This document shows positions 8,119-19,686 of a stretch of DNA of 33,253 nucleotides, in pieces. Each line of letters opens with the position of its first letter. Within the stretch, counting starts at the first letter, position 1. A program made the translations under genes and the position numbers. The stretch covers positions 1-33,253 of the forward strand of contig QHBZ01000066.1 in assembly GCA_003244055.1 (NCBI GenBank). The letters are read 5' to 3'. The notes beneath the pieces are model-generated. The model was not told the origin of the DNA. It saw only the letters and a program-made list of their open reading frames with translations, and made no database searches. Source of the stretch: Pseudonocardiales bacterium (GTDB lineage Bacteria; Actinomycetota; Actinomycetes; Mycobacteriales; Pseudonocardiaceae).

Positions 8119-8870
8119 CGCGGCACCGCTGTCAACGCGCCGAGTTCGACGTCAGCGTCGCAGCATCGGCCGCGAAGAACCCTGTTGTTGAGCTCCGGAC
8201 ATCGAGAGCGCATCGGTCCGCTGTCCTCCCGGGGGTAGGGCGTAGTTGATCTCCAACCGTACCGGTGCGGCACCCCGGAGGAAATCGGCTCCTAATTCGT
8301 GGCGACTGTTCCGGTCTCCCGCCATCTTGGGCGGTGAAGAGTATTTACTGTACGGGCAATTCCGGCTACTATCCGTTGCACACGTCCTGGACCCCGGCGT
8401 CATGCGAGCTCGGCGAGTCGCGCTGAGCACCATAGAGCCCGGGAGTAGCCATCCATCTTGCAGGTTCTTCGCGATCATCTGGCGTCGTGCATGGCGCTGG
8501 TGGCCCCGCGACGTCATCAACCTGGCCCCGAGCGTGGCGGATGCTCGTGGGTTGGCCCATCCAAACTTCGGCGGGCCATGGCCCGACCGGATCCAGCGGC
8601 CGGCAGCCGGAACTCGGACTGGGGGTTCGGGGGACGAGCACAGCGGCCGGTCCTGGCGGTGGCGCTGCCCTTGGCGGGGGGGCAACGGTGGCGCCACCGC
8701 CTATCCCCAGGCCGGATCGGCAGCAGCCCGCGCTGAGCGCACTGCAGCCGGTGGCGATCGCCACCGGCCCGCCACCAGCCACCCGGCAGCAGGTGGTGCT
8801 GCTGCCGCACTCCCGCACCGAGCTCACCAGCATCCCACCTGTGAGCCGTCGTACCGGAAGGGTTACCGGC
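8119..8870. other. Stretch without a supported gene
   Basis: Open frames exist on both strands, but none has a convincing start, domain or coding character. A Pro/Ala-rich frame runs on the plus strand straight into the gene at 8871, so an N-terminal extension of that gene cannot be excluded. Confidence 0.5.
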
Positions 8871-9254
8871 ATGGACCAGGACGATTCGCTGCGGCGACAC
8901 CCGACCCGGAGCGACGGCAGTACCCGCGTGATCGCCGCGAATCTGCAGTGGCACGACGCCGAGCTCGCATTGAAAGTGGCTCGACACTGTTTCGAGAGGT
9001 GGCGAGTCGCCGGTCACCGGGACACCCCGTCACCGGCCACCATGCACGCCTACCACACACACGTGGCGCTACACGAGGCAGCGCGCATCATCGACACGCT
9101 TATCGAGACTTTCCGTGTCGAGGCAAATGCGCGGATCACCGCCCCGGCGAACGGTGCCGACGTCCCCACTCAGCGTGGCGATCATGCGATAGTCGAGAAC
9201 CCACCGACCTCCATGTCCACCACATTAGCCGAGGAGTCTACGCAGCTGTCGTGA
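8871..9254 (+). CDS. Small hypothetical protein
   Basis: A 127-residue acidic/polar protein. The central part is helical (WHDAELALKVARHCFERWR, then ALHEAARIIDTLIETFRVE), with a conserved-looking YHTHVALHEAARII block. The C-terminal 40 residues are probably disordered. ATG 8871 is chosen because GGAAGGG lies at 8856-8862 with an 8-base spacer. I do not recognise a family. It is the last apparently intact gene before the decayed island that begins at 9460. Confidence 0.5.
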   Translation: MDQDDSLRRHPTRSDGSTRVIAANLQWHDAELALKVARHCFERWRVAGHRDTPSPATMHAYHTHVALHEAARIIDTLIETFRVEANARITAPANGADVPTQRGDHAIVENPPTSMSTTLAEESTQLS

Positions 9255-9459
9255 TGCTGGGGCTGGCCGACCAGGCGACAGCCTGGTTCGGCGTATGCCG
9301 GCTCCGGGCGGAGGCAGATGTTCCCAGCCGTTCACTGGTCAAGGCGGTTCCGGGTTCCCGTTTGCCGGTACGCTCAGGTGGTTGGCGTTGCGAGCCCCAG
9401 ACCCCGGTACTGCGCTAGACACAAGAGCGACACGGCTCAGCCCGGGGAGTTGATGGTCT

Positions 9460-9866
9460 GTGGGTGTGATCGAAGCGCCGCCCGAGGGTACCGACTCGAC
9501 GCCGACCCGGACTTGTAGCCGCCGGGACCTGGAGTTGATCGATGGGTACTGGCGAGCGGCGAACTATCTTTCGGTCGGCCAGATCTATCTATTGGATAAT
9601 CCGTTGCTGCGCGAGCCGCTTCGAGCCGAGCACGTCAAGCCACGGCTGTTGGGGCATTGGGGGACGACGCCGGGGCTGAACCTGCTGTACGCGCACATGA
9701 ACCGGGTTATCAAGCAACGTGATCTCAACGCGTTGTATGTCACCGGCCCGGGTCACGGCGGCCCGGGGCTGGTGGCCAACGCGTACCTGGAAGGCACTTA
9801 TAGCGAGGTCTACTCGTCAATCGGCCGGGACTCCGACGGGCTGCGGGCTCTCTTTCGGCAGTTCTC
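9460..9866 (+). pseudogene. xfp: Phosphoketolase, N-terminal fragment
   Basis: About 135 codons of the N-terminus of xylulose-5-phosphate/fructose-6-phosphate phosphoketolase. Visible are [57 protein letters not shown] and a final LFRQFS. In the full enzyme this continues into FPGGIPSH and a further 650 or so residues (ThDP and transketolase-like domains). Here homology stops abruptly at 9866, and the following bases are the antisense of the slipin gene. The enzyme normally makes acetyl phosphate from sugar phosphates. The fragment keeps only the first part of the ThDP-binding domain and cannot be active. GTG 9460 has GGGGAG upstream at 9443. Confidence 0.85.
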
Positions 9867-10562
9867 CGTGTTCTTGTCCACCCCGATCTCGACCAGGCTC
9901 TGCAGGTTACGCAGCTGCAGCGCCAAGGGGTGGGCCATCATGATGTCGGAGGCGTCACCGAGCGCGGCGGCGGCCAGGGACTCACCCTCGGCGTTGATGA
10001 TCTTCGCTCGTTTCTCCCGCTCGGCCTCGGCTTGGCGGGCCATGGCCCGTTTCATGCTGTCGGGCAGCTGGATGTCTTTGAGTTCCACCAGGGTCACTTC
10101 CACACCCCAGTCGACGGTGCTGACGTCGAGGGTTTCGCGGATGTCGAGGTTGATGCGGTCGGTTTCGGACAGTGTCTCATCGAGGGTGTGTTGGCCGACG
10201 ACCTTGCGCAATGTGGTCTGGGCGATCTGGTCGATAGCGGCGTAAACATTTTCGATCGCGACGACCGACTTCACCGCGTCGACCACCCGGAAATACGTCA
10301 CCGCCGAGACGTCGACGCTGACGTTGTCGCGGGTGATGATGCCTTGGGACTGGATCGGCATCGTGATGATCCGCAGCGACACCCGATGCAACACGTCAAC
10401 GAACGGGACGATCATCCGCAGCCCCGGTTCGCGCACGCCCAACACCTGCCCCAACCGGAACAGCACACCCAACTCGTACTGCTTGACGATCCTCACCGCC
10501 AGCCCCCCTACCAACAAGATCAGCAGGACGACAACGACAGCGACGATGATCAGAATACTCAC
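9810..10562 (-). pseudogene. SPFH/stomatin-like (slipin) membrane protein, C-terminally truncated
   Basis: One N-terminal membrane helix ([19 protein letters not shown]) is followed by the SPFH domain: [45 protein letters not shown], and the helical region with [19 protein letters not shown]. Homology ends at EIGVDKNT (about 9867). The last 18 residues ([10 protein letters not shown]...) are antisense of the phosphoketolase fragment, so the native C-terminus is gone. The main domain is complete, so a folded protein may still be made. GTG 10562 has GAGGA five bases upstream; a GTG at 10574 has none. Slipins organise membrane microdomains; a specific role here is not evident. Confidence 0.8.
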
Positions 10563-10602
10563 GGTGTTCCTCACAGGTAGCGAAAAAATCGTTCATCTCG
10601 GC

Positions 10603-10638
10603 CAGATTAAGGTGACCAGCCAGATTAAGGTGACCAGC
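10603..10638. repeat. Perfect tandem duplication of an 18-mer upstream of the slipin gene
   Basis: CAGATTAAGGTGACCAGC occurs twice without a gap (10603-10620, 10621-10638). It lies 40-75 bases upstream of the slipin start, in its promoter region. It could be a slippage product or a duplicated binding site. Confidence 0.8.
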
Positions 10639-10730
10639 GAGATCACCCTGCCGTTCACGCGGAGGGCCCAACAGAGTCTTTAGCCCCATCTTCGCTCTGC
10701 TATTGTCGGCTGGGGTGGGGGAGGGCCGGC

Positions 10731-11144
10731 ATGATTCGACATCAGTGGTTACTGATTGTCGCCATCGCGGCCGGTTTGGTTGGCATGCACCACCTGGTCG
10801 CCGATCCTGCCGGGCACACGATGCCGATGATGGTGGCGACGGACTCCGGGTCGACCTCGATTCCCACCGAGCGCTCTCACGCCGGTCCGGTGGGGGTCAA
10901 TCCGGTTGTACCGAGACTGGTCTCGATCTCGGTAGTGGTGTCGCAGGCTGACTGTTGTGTGGGGCACTGCTGTGTGGCGGTGTTGACTGCCCTCACCGGG
11001 CTTGCTACCGCGTTGATCCTTGTGGCAGCGTGGCGCCGGCCATCGGAGCCGGGGTTTCTGCTGGCGGTCGTCGGTGCGCTCGGGGCGCGGGGACCGCCCA
11101 CCGGCTGCGCTCGGTTTACCCAGCTCTGCGTGCTGCGGCGCTGA
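10731..11144 (+). CDS. DUF6153-type small membrane protein
   Basis: A 137-residue protein. An N-terminal hydrophobic segment (LLIVAIAAGLVGMHHL) is followed by a His/Met-rich loop (HHLVADPAGHTMPMM), a cysteine pair region DCCVGHCCVAVL, a second membrane helix (ALTGLATALILVAAW), and a C-terminus ending TQLCVLRR. The GLxGMHHL start and (L/C)xVLRR end are features of the actinobacterial DUF6153 group, which often neighbours DUF305 or copper-related genes. ATG 10731 has a GGGGGAGGG site upstream. The His, Met and Cys content suggests metal contact, but this is inference. Confidence 0.7.
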   Translation: MIRHQWLLIVAIAAGLVGMHHLVADPAGHTMPMMVATDSGSTSIPTERSHAGPVGVNPVVPRLVSISVVVSQADCCVGHCCVAVLTALTGLATALILVAAWRRPSEPGFLLAVVGALGARGPPTGCARFTQLCVLRR

Positions 11145-11205
11145 TCATCGCTGACCTGTCAGCGATCGATCCAGCCAAGCCCATAGACGCAGAGGAACAC
11201 TTCCC

Positions 11206-11826
11206 ATGACTACTCGCACGATCATGACTTTGGTCGCGGCTGCGGCCGTCGCCCTCACCGTCGGCGCCGCGCTGGGCGGCTGCGGCACCACCGCGACCCC
11301 ACCCGCTGGCAGCGCGGCAAGCTCACAGTCAGTAGCCCAAGACCACAACCAGGCCGATATCAGGTTCGCCCAGGGCATGATTCCGCACCACGCCCAGGCC
11401 ATCGCCATGTCCAGGATGGCCGCTCAACGGGCGGTATCACCTCAGGTGAAGGACCTCGCCGCCCGCATCCAGGCCGCGCAGCAACCGGAAATCGATCAGA
11501 TGAGCGGATGGCTGCGCGCCTGGCACGCCCCGGTGCCCTCCGTGAACAGCCCCATGGGGGGCATGGGGATGATGGATCACGGCGCTGGCGGCGCGATGCC
11601 CGGCATGATGTCTGGTGACCAGATGCAGCGGTTCGGGCAGGCGACCGGCGACGCGTTCGACCGGATGTTCCTGCAAATGATGATCACCCATCATCAGGGG
11701 GCTGTCACGATGGCCAAGACTGAGTTGAGTGAGGGACAAAACCCCGACGCGCGCCAACTGGCCCAGCGCATTGTCGACACCCAGCAACGCGAGATCACCG
11801 AAATGCAGGCCCTCCTCGGCGGGTAG
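11206..11826 (+). CDS. DUF305 lipoprotein
   Basis: A 206-residue lipoprotein. The signal peptide ends in the lipobox ALGGC (Cys26). Two copies of the DUF305 metal-like motif follow: RFAQGMIPHHAQAIAMSRMA (about residues 52-70) and RMFLQMMITHHQGAVTMA (about residues 155-172), joined by a Met/Gly/His-rich linker (PMGGMGMMDHGAGGAMPGMM). DUF305 proteins are ferritin-like helical bundles found with copper or silver handling genes; the paired His and many Met residues fit soft-metal contact. AGAGGA lies upstream of ATG 11206. It follows the DUF6153 gene by about 60 bases and may be cotranscribed. It is intact, unlike many neighbours. Confidence 0.9.
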   Translation: MTTRTIMTLVAAAAVALTVGAALGGCGTTATPPAGSAASSQSVAQDHNQADIRFAQGMIPHHAQAIAMSRMAAQRAVSPQVKDLAARIQAAQQPEIDQMSGWLRAWHAPVPSVNSPMGGMGMMDHGAGGAMPGMMSGDQMQRFGQATGDAFDRMFLQMMITHHQGAVTMAKTELSEGQNPDARQLAQRIVDTQQREITEMQALLGG

Positions 11827-11990
11827 CGACCCGCCCGCATGCCAAGCAACCTCCGGCGCCCGTCGCGGACGACGTCGCCCAGGTCGGAGCAGCAACTGCA
11901 GTATTACGCTGCGCGGAGGGGCGCGGGTCGTCATTGCTCAGGCATGAAAAGGTCTCCAACCGCGGCCGGGGGCCGACTGATCGGAGGCGT

Positions 11991-12077
11991 GCCATCGAGA
12001 GTCTCGACCGAGATACCTGCCTCGCGCTGCTGGCGACGATGAGCATTGGTCGCGTCGGATGGGTGCGTGATTGCTAG
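11991..12077 (+). pseudogene. Relic of a pyridoxamine 5'-phosphate oxidase-like protein, N-terminal fragment
   Basis: Twenty-eight codons in one frame read AIESLDRDTCLALL, ATMSIGRVGWVRDC and then stop. The pattern L-D-R-D-x-C-L-x-L-L...(S/T)xGR(V/I) is the conserved N-terminus of the small flavin/F420-binding oxidase-like proteins, and it parallels LTLDRDECLRLLRTVTVGRI in the gene at 12730. No start codon with a ribosome-binding site, and no rest of the domain, is present. It is a second, more decayed copy in the same neighbourhood. Confidence 0.6.
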
Positions 12078-12117
12078 CGCTGAGGGCTGCGGGGGAGATC
12101 CATTGGCCCTTGGCGAG

Positions 12118-12132
12118 AGGGACCTTCGGGGC
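12118..12132. promoter_or_regulatory. Candidate DosR/DevR-type dyad upstream of the SHOCT gene
   Basis: AGGGACCTTCGGGGC lies about 145 bases before ATG 12277. Mycobacterial DosR boxes are imperfect GGGAC(T/C)...GTCCC dyads. The match is partial, and the claim leans on the nearby DosS-like kinase relic. Confidence 0.2.
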
Positions 12133-12276
12133 GTCACCAGTGACCATCGGCAGGTGCCTCGGGGCCCAGCGGCAGCCCATGATTTGTAAGCCCACCCGAG
12201 ACGATCGTGACGCACGGCTCGGCCGGCCCAATAAAGGCGGGCGGGCACCGCACTTTCCAGCAAGAGAGGTCCTGAC

Positions 12277-12540
12277 ATGATGTGGTGGTACGGCCACGGA
12301 ATGAGCGGTTGGGGTTACGCCCTCATGACCGCCAGCATGGTGCTGTTCTGGGCATTGGTCATTTTCGGGGTGGTCGCCCTGGTCCGCTACCTCGGCCGCG
12401 GCGAGGGGCCGACGGCCAGCCGGCCCACCCCCGAGCAGGTGCTGGCCGAGCGATTCGCGCGCGGCGACATCGACGAGCAGGAGTACCACCGGCGTCTTGA
12501 CGCGCTGCGTGACCGGCCCCGGCCGCTCGTCAAGCCCTGA
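12277..12540 (+). CDS. SHOCT-domain small membrane protein
   Basis: An 87-residue protein. A Trp/Gly/Met-rich start (MMWWYGHGMSGWGY) precedes one membrane helix (LMTASMVLFWALVIFGVVALVRYL), a linker, and a C-terminal SHOCT motif: EQVLAERFARGDIDEQEYHRRLDAL. SHOCT is a short helical pair thought to mediate oligomerisation. The layout (Trp/His N-terminus, one helix, SHOCT) is common in actinobacteria near DUF305 or metal genes. A GAGAGG site lies upstream; ATG 12277 and 12280 are both possible starts. Intact. Confidence 0.9.
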   Translation: MMWWYGHGMSGWGYALMTASMVLFWALVIFGVVALVRYLGRGEGPTASRPTPEQVLAERFARGDIDEQEYHRRLDALRDRPRPLVKP

Positions 12541-12604
12541 GCTAGTCCGGTCCGAGGCCAGCCCGAATAGCTGGACTAGGGGCATCACAGGTCCCCCGGC
12601 GATC

Positions 12605-12618
12605 GGGTCGAAAGACCC
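12605..12618. promoter_or_regulatory. Candidate DosR/DevR-type dyad upstream of the oxidase-like gene
   Basis: GGGTC-GAAA-GACCC is a perfect dyad about 112 bases before ATG 12730. It resembles the GGGACTWWAGTCCC core used by mycobacterial DosR. With a DosS/DosT-like kinase relic 2 kb away this is suggestive, but five-base arms are weak evidence. Confidence 0.3.
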
Positions 12619-12729
12619 TGCCGCCCGGTGTGGTCCCAGGGCAGCCTGGAGTGCGTTGCCCGCTTTGTGGGGCAGGGACGATGCCGACCCGCTCGTGGCG
12701 CCCCACACACTGCTGCTGGGAGGACCCTG

Positions 12730-16077
<3,348 letters not shown>

Positions 16078-16342
16078 CCTGCTCCCGTGTGGCAGGCGGC
16101 GGGCCGGTGAGATTCTGGGCGGCGGCCTCAGGCTGCCGAAAAGGGCATATCAGCGGACGCCGCCGAATGCAAGGGGCTATGAATATCACTTTCCCCAGGA
16201 CGTCAGCCTCGTCGATCCGTGCGAGACTGGAACCTTCAGCGCGCCTGGCTCTGCCCGGACCTCGCACCCCCTTGCCGCTTCGTCACTGATGGATGAAGGC
16301 GCCGAGACCGATGACAGTCCGCCTGGTCGGCGGTAGCCGACG

Positions 16343-18867
16343 ATGACGGTTTCCGCCCCGGCGCAACCGACCGGATCCGCGACCGGGATCGTGTCGGCCG
16401 CTATGTTGCCCGTCGCAGACATGCTGGGTGAGCTCGGCATCACCGCAGCCAGGGTCTGTCGGGCGACGAGGTCGAGCGGCGGCAGGCGCAGTACGGCCCG
16501 AATGCGGTGTCCTCGCATCGCGCCCGGTTGCTTCCGGTGCTCTGGCACCAGCTGCGGTCACCGCTGCTCGGGCTGTTGGTCGCCGCGGCGATCGCGTCCT
16601 ACTTCGTCGGTGAGCGCAGTGGCGCCGTCATTATCGGTGTGATCGTCGCCCTGTCTGTCGGGCTCGGGTTCGTCAACGAGTACCGGGCCGAGAAGGCCGC
16701 CGAGGCGCTGCACTCCCAGATCAGCCACAAGACGGTGGTCATTCGTGATGGGCGACCGACCACGGTGGACGTCACCACCCTGGTGCCTGGCGATCTGATC
16801 GAGCTACGGCTCGGCGAGATCGTCCCGGCCGACATCCGGCTGATCGAGGTCACCGGCCTGGAGTGCGACGAGTCGGTCCTGACCGGTGAATCGCTGACCG
16901 TGGAGAAGAACACCTCACCAGTGTCGCCAGGGACGCCTCTGGCGGAGCTGTCCGGGTGCGCGCTGATGGGCACGGTGGTGCACGCTGGCAGCGCTCGCGG
17001 GATCGTGGTGGCCACTGGAGCTCGCACCGAGTTCGGCAAGATCGCCATCGGACTGAGTACGCACCAGATCGACACCGGGTTCCAGGTCGGGCTGCGCCGG
17101 TTCTCGATGCTGCTGGTGTACGTCGCCGGCACGCTGACCACGTCGATCTTTGTGATTAACGTAGCCTCGCCGCGGGGTCGCGGCGGATGCGCGCTCGCAA
17201 GGTACTGGTTAAACGCCTGGTCTGCATTGAGGACCTCGGCGACGTCGACGTTCTGTTCACCGACAAGACCGGCACCCTCACCCAGGCCGCATCGACTACG
17301 TGCGCGCCGTGCCGGCCGGTGACGATGGGTCCGACGCGGTGTTGCGATGGGGGCTGTTGTGCACCGAGAACACCGCGGCCGACGGGCCGGCCGTTGGCGG
17401 AAACCCGCTCGATCAGGCCTTGTGGCAGTCCCGAGCCGCCGCGGGCGAGCGAGCCGCCCTGGCCGGCTACCCGCGGCTTGCGGTGCTGCCGTTCGACCAC
17501 GAGCGCCGGATGGTCTCGGTCCTCGTTCGTGACCCGACCGGCCAGTTGGTCTTGATCACCAAAGGGGCGCCGGAGACCATCCTCGACCGCTGTGTCGACG
17601 TGCCGGCAGCGGCGCGGGAAGCGCTGCAGGCGGAGTTCGCCGCCGGCAACCGGGTCGTCGCCGTGGCTACCCGCCCGGCCACCAGCACGCGTCGGCCAAG
17701 CGCTGAAGACGAGCGCGGCCTGCGCCTGGCGGGGCTGCTGGTTTTCCTGGACCCTCCCAAGCAGGACGCGGCCGAGGCGCTGCGCCGGTTGGCTGGCCTC
17801 GGCATCGCGGTGAAGGTCGTCACCGGCGACAACCCCGCGGTCGCGGTCAAGGTCTGCCGCGACCTTGGGCTGGTTGAGGGCGGCGCGCTGACCGGTGCCG
17901 ATCTCGACACACTCGACGACTCCCAACTCGCCGCGGCGATCGCTCATACCACCGTGTTCGCTCGGGTGAGTCCCGAGGACAAGGCCCGTATCGTGCGCGC
18001 CCAACGGCGCAGCGGCGGTGGGGTCGCGTTCCTCGGCGACGGGGTCAACGACGCGCTCGCCCTACACGCGGCTGATGTGGGCATCTCGGTCGACTCGGCC
18101 ACCGACGTCGCCAAAGATGCCGCCGACGTCATCCTGCTGGACAAGGACCTCAACGTGCTCGCCGATGGGGTCACCGAAGGCCGGCGGATCTTCGCCAACA
18201 CCCTGAAGTACGTGCTGATGGGCACGTCCAGCAACTTCGGCACCATGTTCTCCGCCGCGGGTGCCTCGCCATTCCCACCGACACCGTCGATGACGAGCGG
18301 TTGCGCCTCCCCTCGCACTGGGACATCGCGTTCATCCGCCGCTTCATGATCTATTTCGGACCGCTGAGTTCGGTGTTCGACTTCGTCACCTTCGGTGTCA
18401 TGCTGTGGGTCTTCCACTCCGGTCCAGCGCAGTTCCGTACCGGCTGGTTCGTCGAATCGCTGGCAACCCAGACCCTGGTGATCTTCGCGATCCGCACCCG
18501 CCGCATCCCCTTTTTCCGCAGCCACCCCAGCCTGCCACTGACCCTGGCCGCACTGGGCGTCGTCGCCGTGGGCACGCTGCTCCCCGCCACACCGCTGGCC
18601 CACTCCCTGGGCTTCCAACCGTTGCCGGCTGGGTTCTTCGCCGCGCTGGCCGGCATGGTCGTCTGCTACCTCGTCCTGATCGAGATCGGTAAACGGATCT
18701 TCTACGGTTCCGCTCCTGCCGCGCCGCCCACGCGACGGAACTACAGCCCACACCGCCATCTGCGCCGCCGCACCGCCTATTTCAGCACCGCCGCACACCT
18801 GCCGGGTCTGGCGTCCGGATCAGAGCCTCCACCGGGCCGCCACCGTCGTTCGCAGGTTTCGGAGTAG
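16343..18867 (+). pseudogene. mgtA: MgtA-type Mg2+ P-type ATPase, multiply broken
   Basis: Five frame segments make one gene. Segment 1 (16343 to about 16452): N-terminus ending GELGITAAR. Segment 2 (to about 17164): GLSGDEVERRQAQYGPNAV, PVLWHQLRSPLL, ECDESVLTGESLTVEK. Segment 3 (to about 17285): GSRRMRARKVLVKRLVCIED, then phosphorylation site FTDKTGTLTQ. Segment 4 (to about 18263): KGAPET, VKVVTGDNPAV, FLGDGVNDALALHAADVGIS. Segment 5 (to 18867): PSHWDIAFIRRFMIYFGPL, TGWFVESLATQTLVIFAIRT. Segments 1/2 and 3/4 are each joined by loss of one G from a G run. Joins 2/3 and 4/5 are deletions of roughly 30 codons that remove membrane helices M4 (with its Pro-Glu/Gln ion site) and M5/M6. It cannot transport ions. 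The C-terminal pattern matches MgtA/MgtB. Confidence 0.88.
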
Positions 18868-19049
18868 GGTGGAGCTATCGCTCCGGACTTCGGCGACATC
18901 GAATGCGTCGACAGGCTGCCCGAGACAAGCGAATTTCTCCGAGCATCATTAGTTGGTGCACATGCACAAACGGGGCTCAGGAGGCACCTCCCGGGCATCG
19001 AGTTGATCATCGAAGTCGGAACGCTCGACAGAGACGGGAGCCGAGGAAC

Positions 19050-19229
19050 ATGCCAACGACTGAGGTGAAACTTCCCTTCGTAACGCCGGGTACTGGCGAG
19101 CAGACTGACCTCATCTGTGCCGTGTGTCCGCACTCGTGGGACGCCCATGATTCCATCGGAATCAGGTACTGCTCCGCGACGGCCGCCGGCGAACTCGACC
19201 GCGGTTGTGTCTGCGTCGGCAAGAGCTGA
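19050..19229 (+). CDS. RGCVC-type small cysteine-rich protein
   Basis: A 59-residue protein with CAVCPHSWDAHDSIG (CxxCxH), RYCSATAAGELDRGCVCVGKS and four further Cys/His candidates. The CxxCPH...FC-A-AT-G-L-RGCVC pattern is a recurrent actinobacterial small protein, probably zinc-binding. ATG 19050 has GGGAG at 19036-19040 with a 9-base spacer. The function is unknown. It stands alone between the ATPase relic and an AT-richer small-ORF patch. Confidence 0.75.
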   Translation: MPTTEVKLPFVTPGTGEQTDLICAVCPHSWDAHDSIGIRYCSATAAGELDRGCVCVGKS

Positions 19230-19276
19230 AGCGATTTCCAGATTTGTTAATGACCAAGGCGTAGCAGGCTGTCATC

Positions 19277-19480
19277 ATGAGAGATTTTAGCTACGCACCG
19301 CTCCCGGTGCGGCAAGACTATATCGCCGCTGCGATCGCCAAGTACGGCGTCAGCGCGTGTTTCCCTCGGATCCCGTCGGGGCAGGTGAATCAGTGGATTT
19401 CGACGGTTTCAAGAGACCGCAGTATTAAACGATTTCTTGAACGACAAGGTATACGGCGATCCGGTTTGGTCATACGCTGA
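19277..19480 (+). CDS. Small hypothetical protein
   Basis: A 67-residue basic protein (MRDFSYAPLPVRQDYIAAAI..., ending RQGIRRSGLVIR). It has no recognised motif, signal or membrane helix. The local DNA is AT-richer than the surroundings, and codon use is less GC-biased. The ribosome-binding site is weak. Five bases separate it from the next small ORF. It could be foreign or spurious. Confidence 0.4.
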   Translation: MRDFSYAPLPVRQDYIAAAIAKYGVSACFPRIPSGQVNQWISTVSRDRSIKRFLERQGIRRSGLVIR

Positions 19481-19484
19481 CAGC

Positions 19485-19607
19485 ATGGGCCCGGCTATCT
19501 ACTACGGACATACTCCTGAATTAAATGGGATTCTTCCTCCGTACAAGGGACCTCAGACCAGCGGTGAGGGCAGCATGACTAACCCGCCGCACTGGACCCA
19601 CGTCTAG
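19485..19607 (+). CDS. Possible 40-residue peptide gene
   Basis: ATG 19485 to TAG 19607 encodes MGPAIYYGHTPELNGILPPY, then KGPQTSGEGSMTNPPHWTHV. It starts five bases after the previous stop, as in an operon. It is rich in Pro, Gly, Tyr and His. A hairpin follows at 19625. No modifying enzyme is next to it, so a RiPP role is only a possibility. Confidence 0.3.
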   Translation: MGPAIYYGHTPELNGILPPYKGPQTSGEGSMTNPPHWTHV

Positions 19608-19624
19608 AACGGCAGTTGAGCGGC

Positions 19625-19657
19625 GACCCGGTCCCTGTCATCCTTGGGGGCCGGGTC
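19625..19657. terminator. Candidate hairpin between the small ORFs and menB
   Basis: GACCCGG (19625-19631) and CCGGGTC (19651-19657) are complementary around a 19-base loop. It lies after the plus-strand small ORFs and 30 bases beyond the menB stop on the minus strand, so it could serve both. The stem is short for its loop. Confidence 0.4.
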
Positions 19658-19686
19658 ATCATCTGCCGGGCGCCCCCGCTCGCTGG

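Larger units (their letters stand above)
11827..12276. other. Region with only a gene relic
   Basis: There is no intact gene. It contains a short remnant of a pyridoxamine-oxidase-like gene (11991-12077, listed separately) and a GGGACC/GGGGC dyad at 12119-12132 (AGGGACCTTCGGGGC, listed separately). The rest shows nothing supportable. Confidence 0.6.

Noticed and set aside
8246-9418. A 390-codon plus-strand frame
   Set aside because: It overlaps the better supported gene at 8871 in another frame and is low-complexity Arg/Ala sequence.
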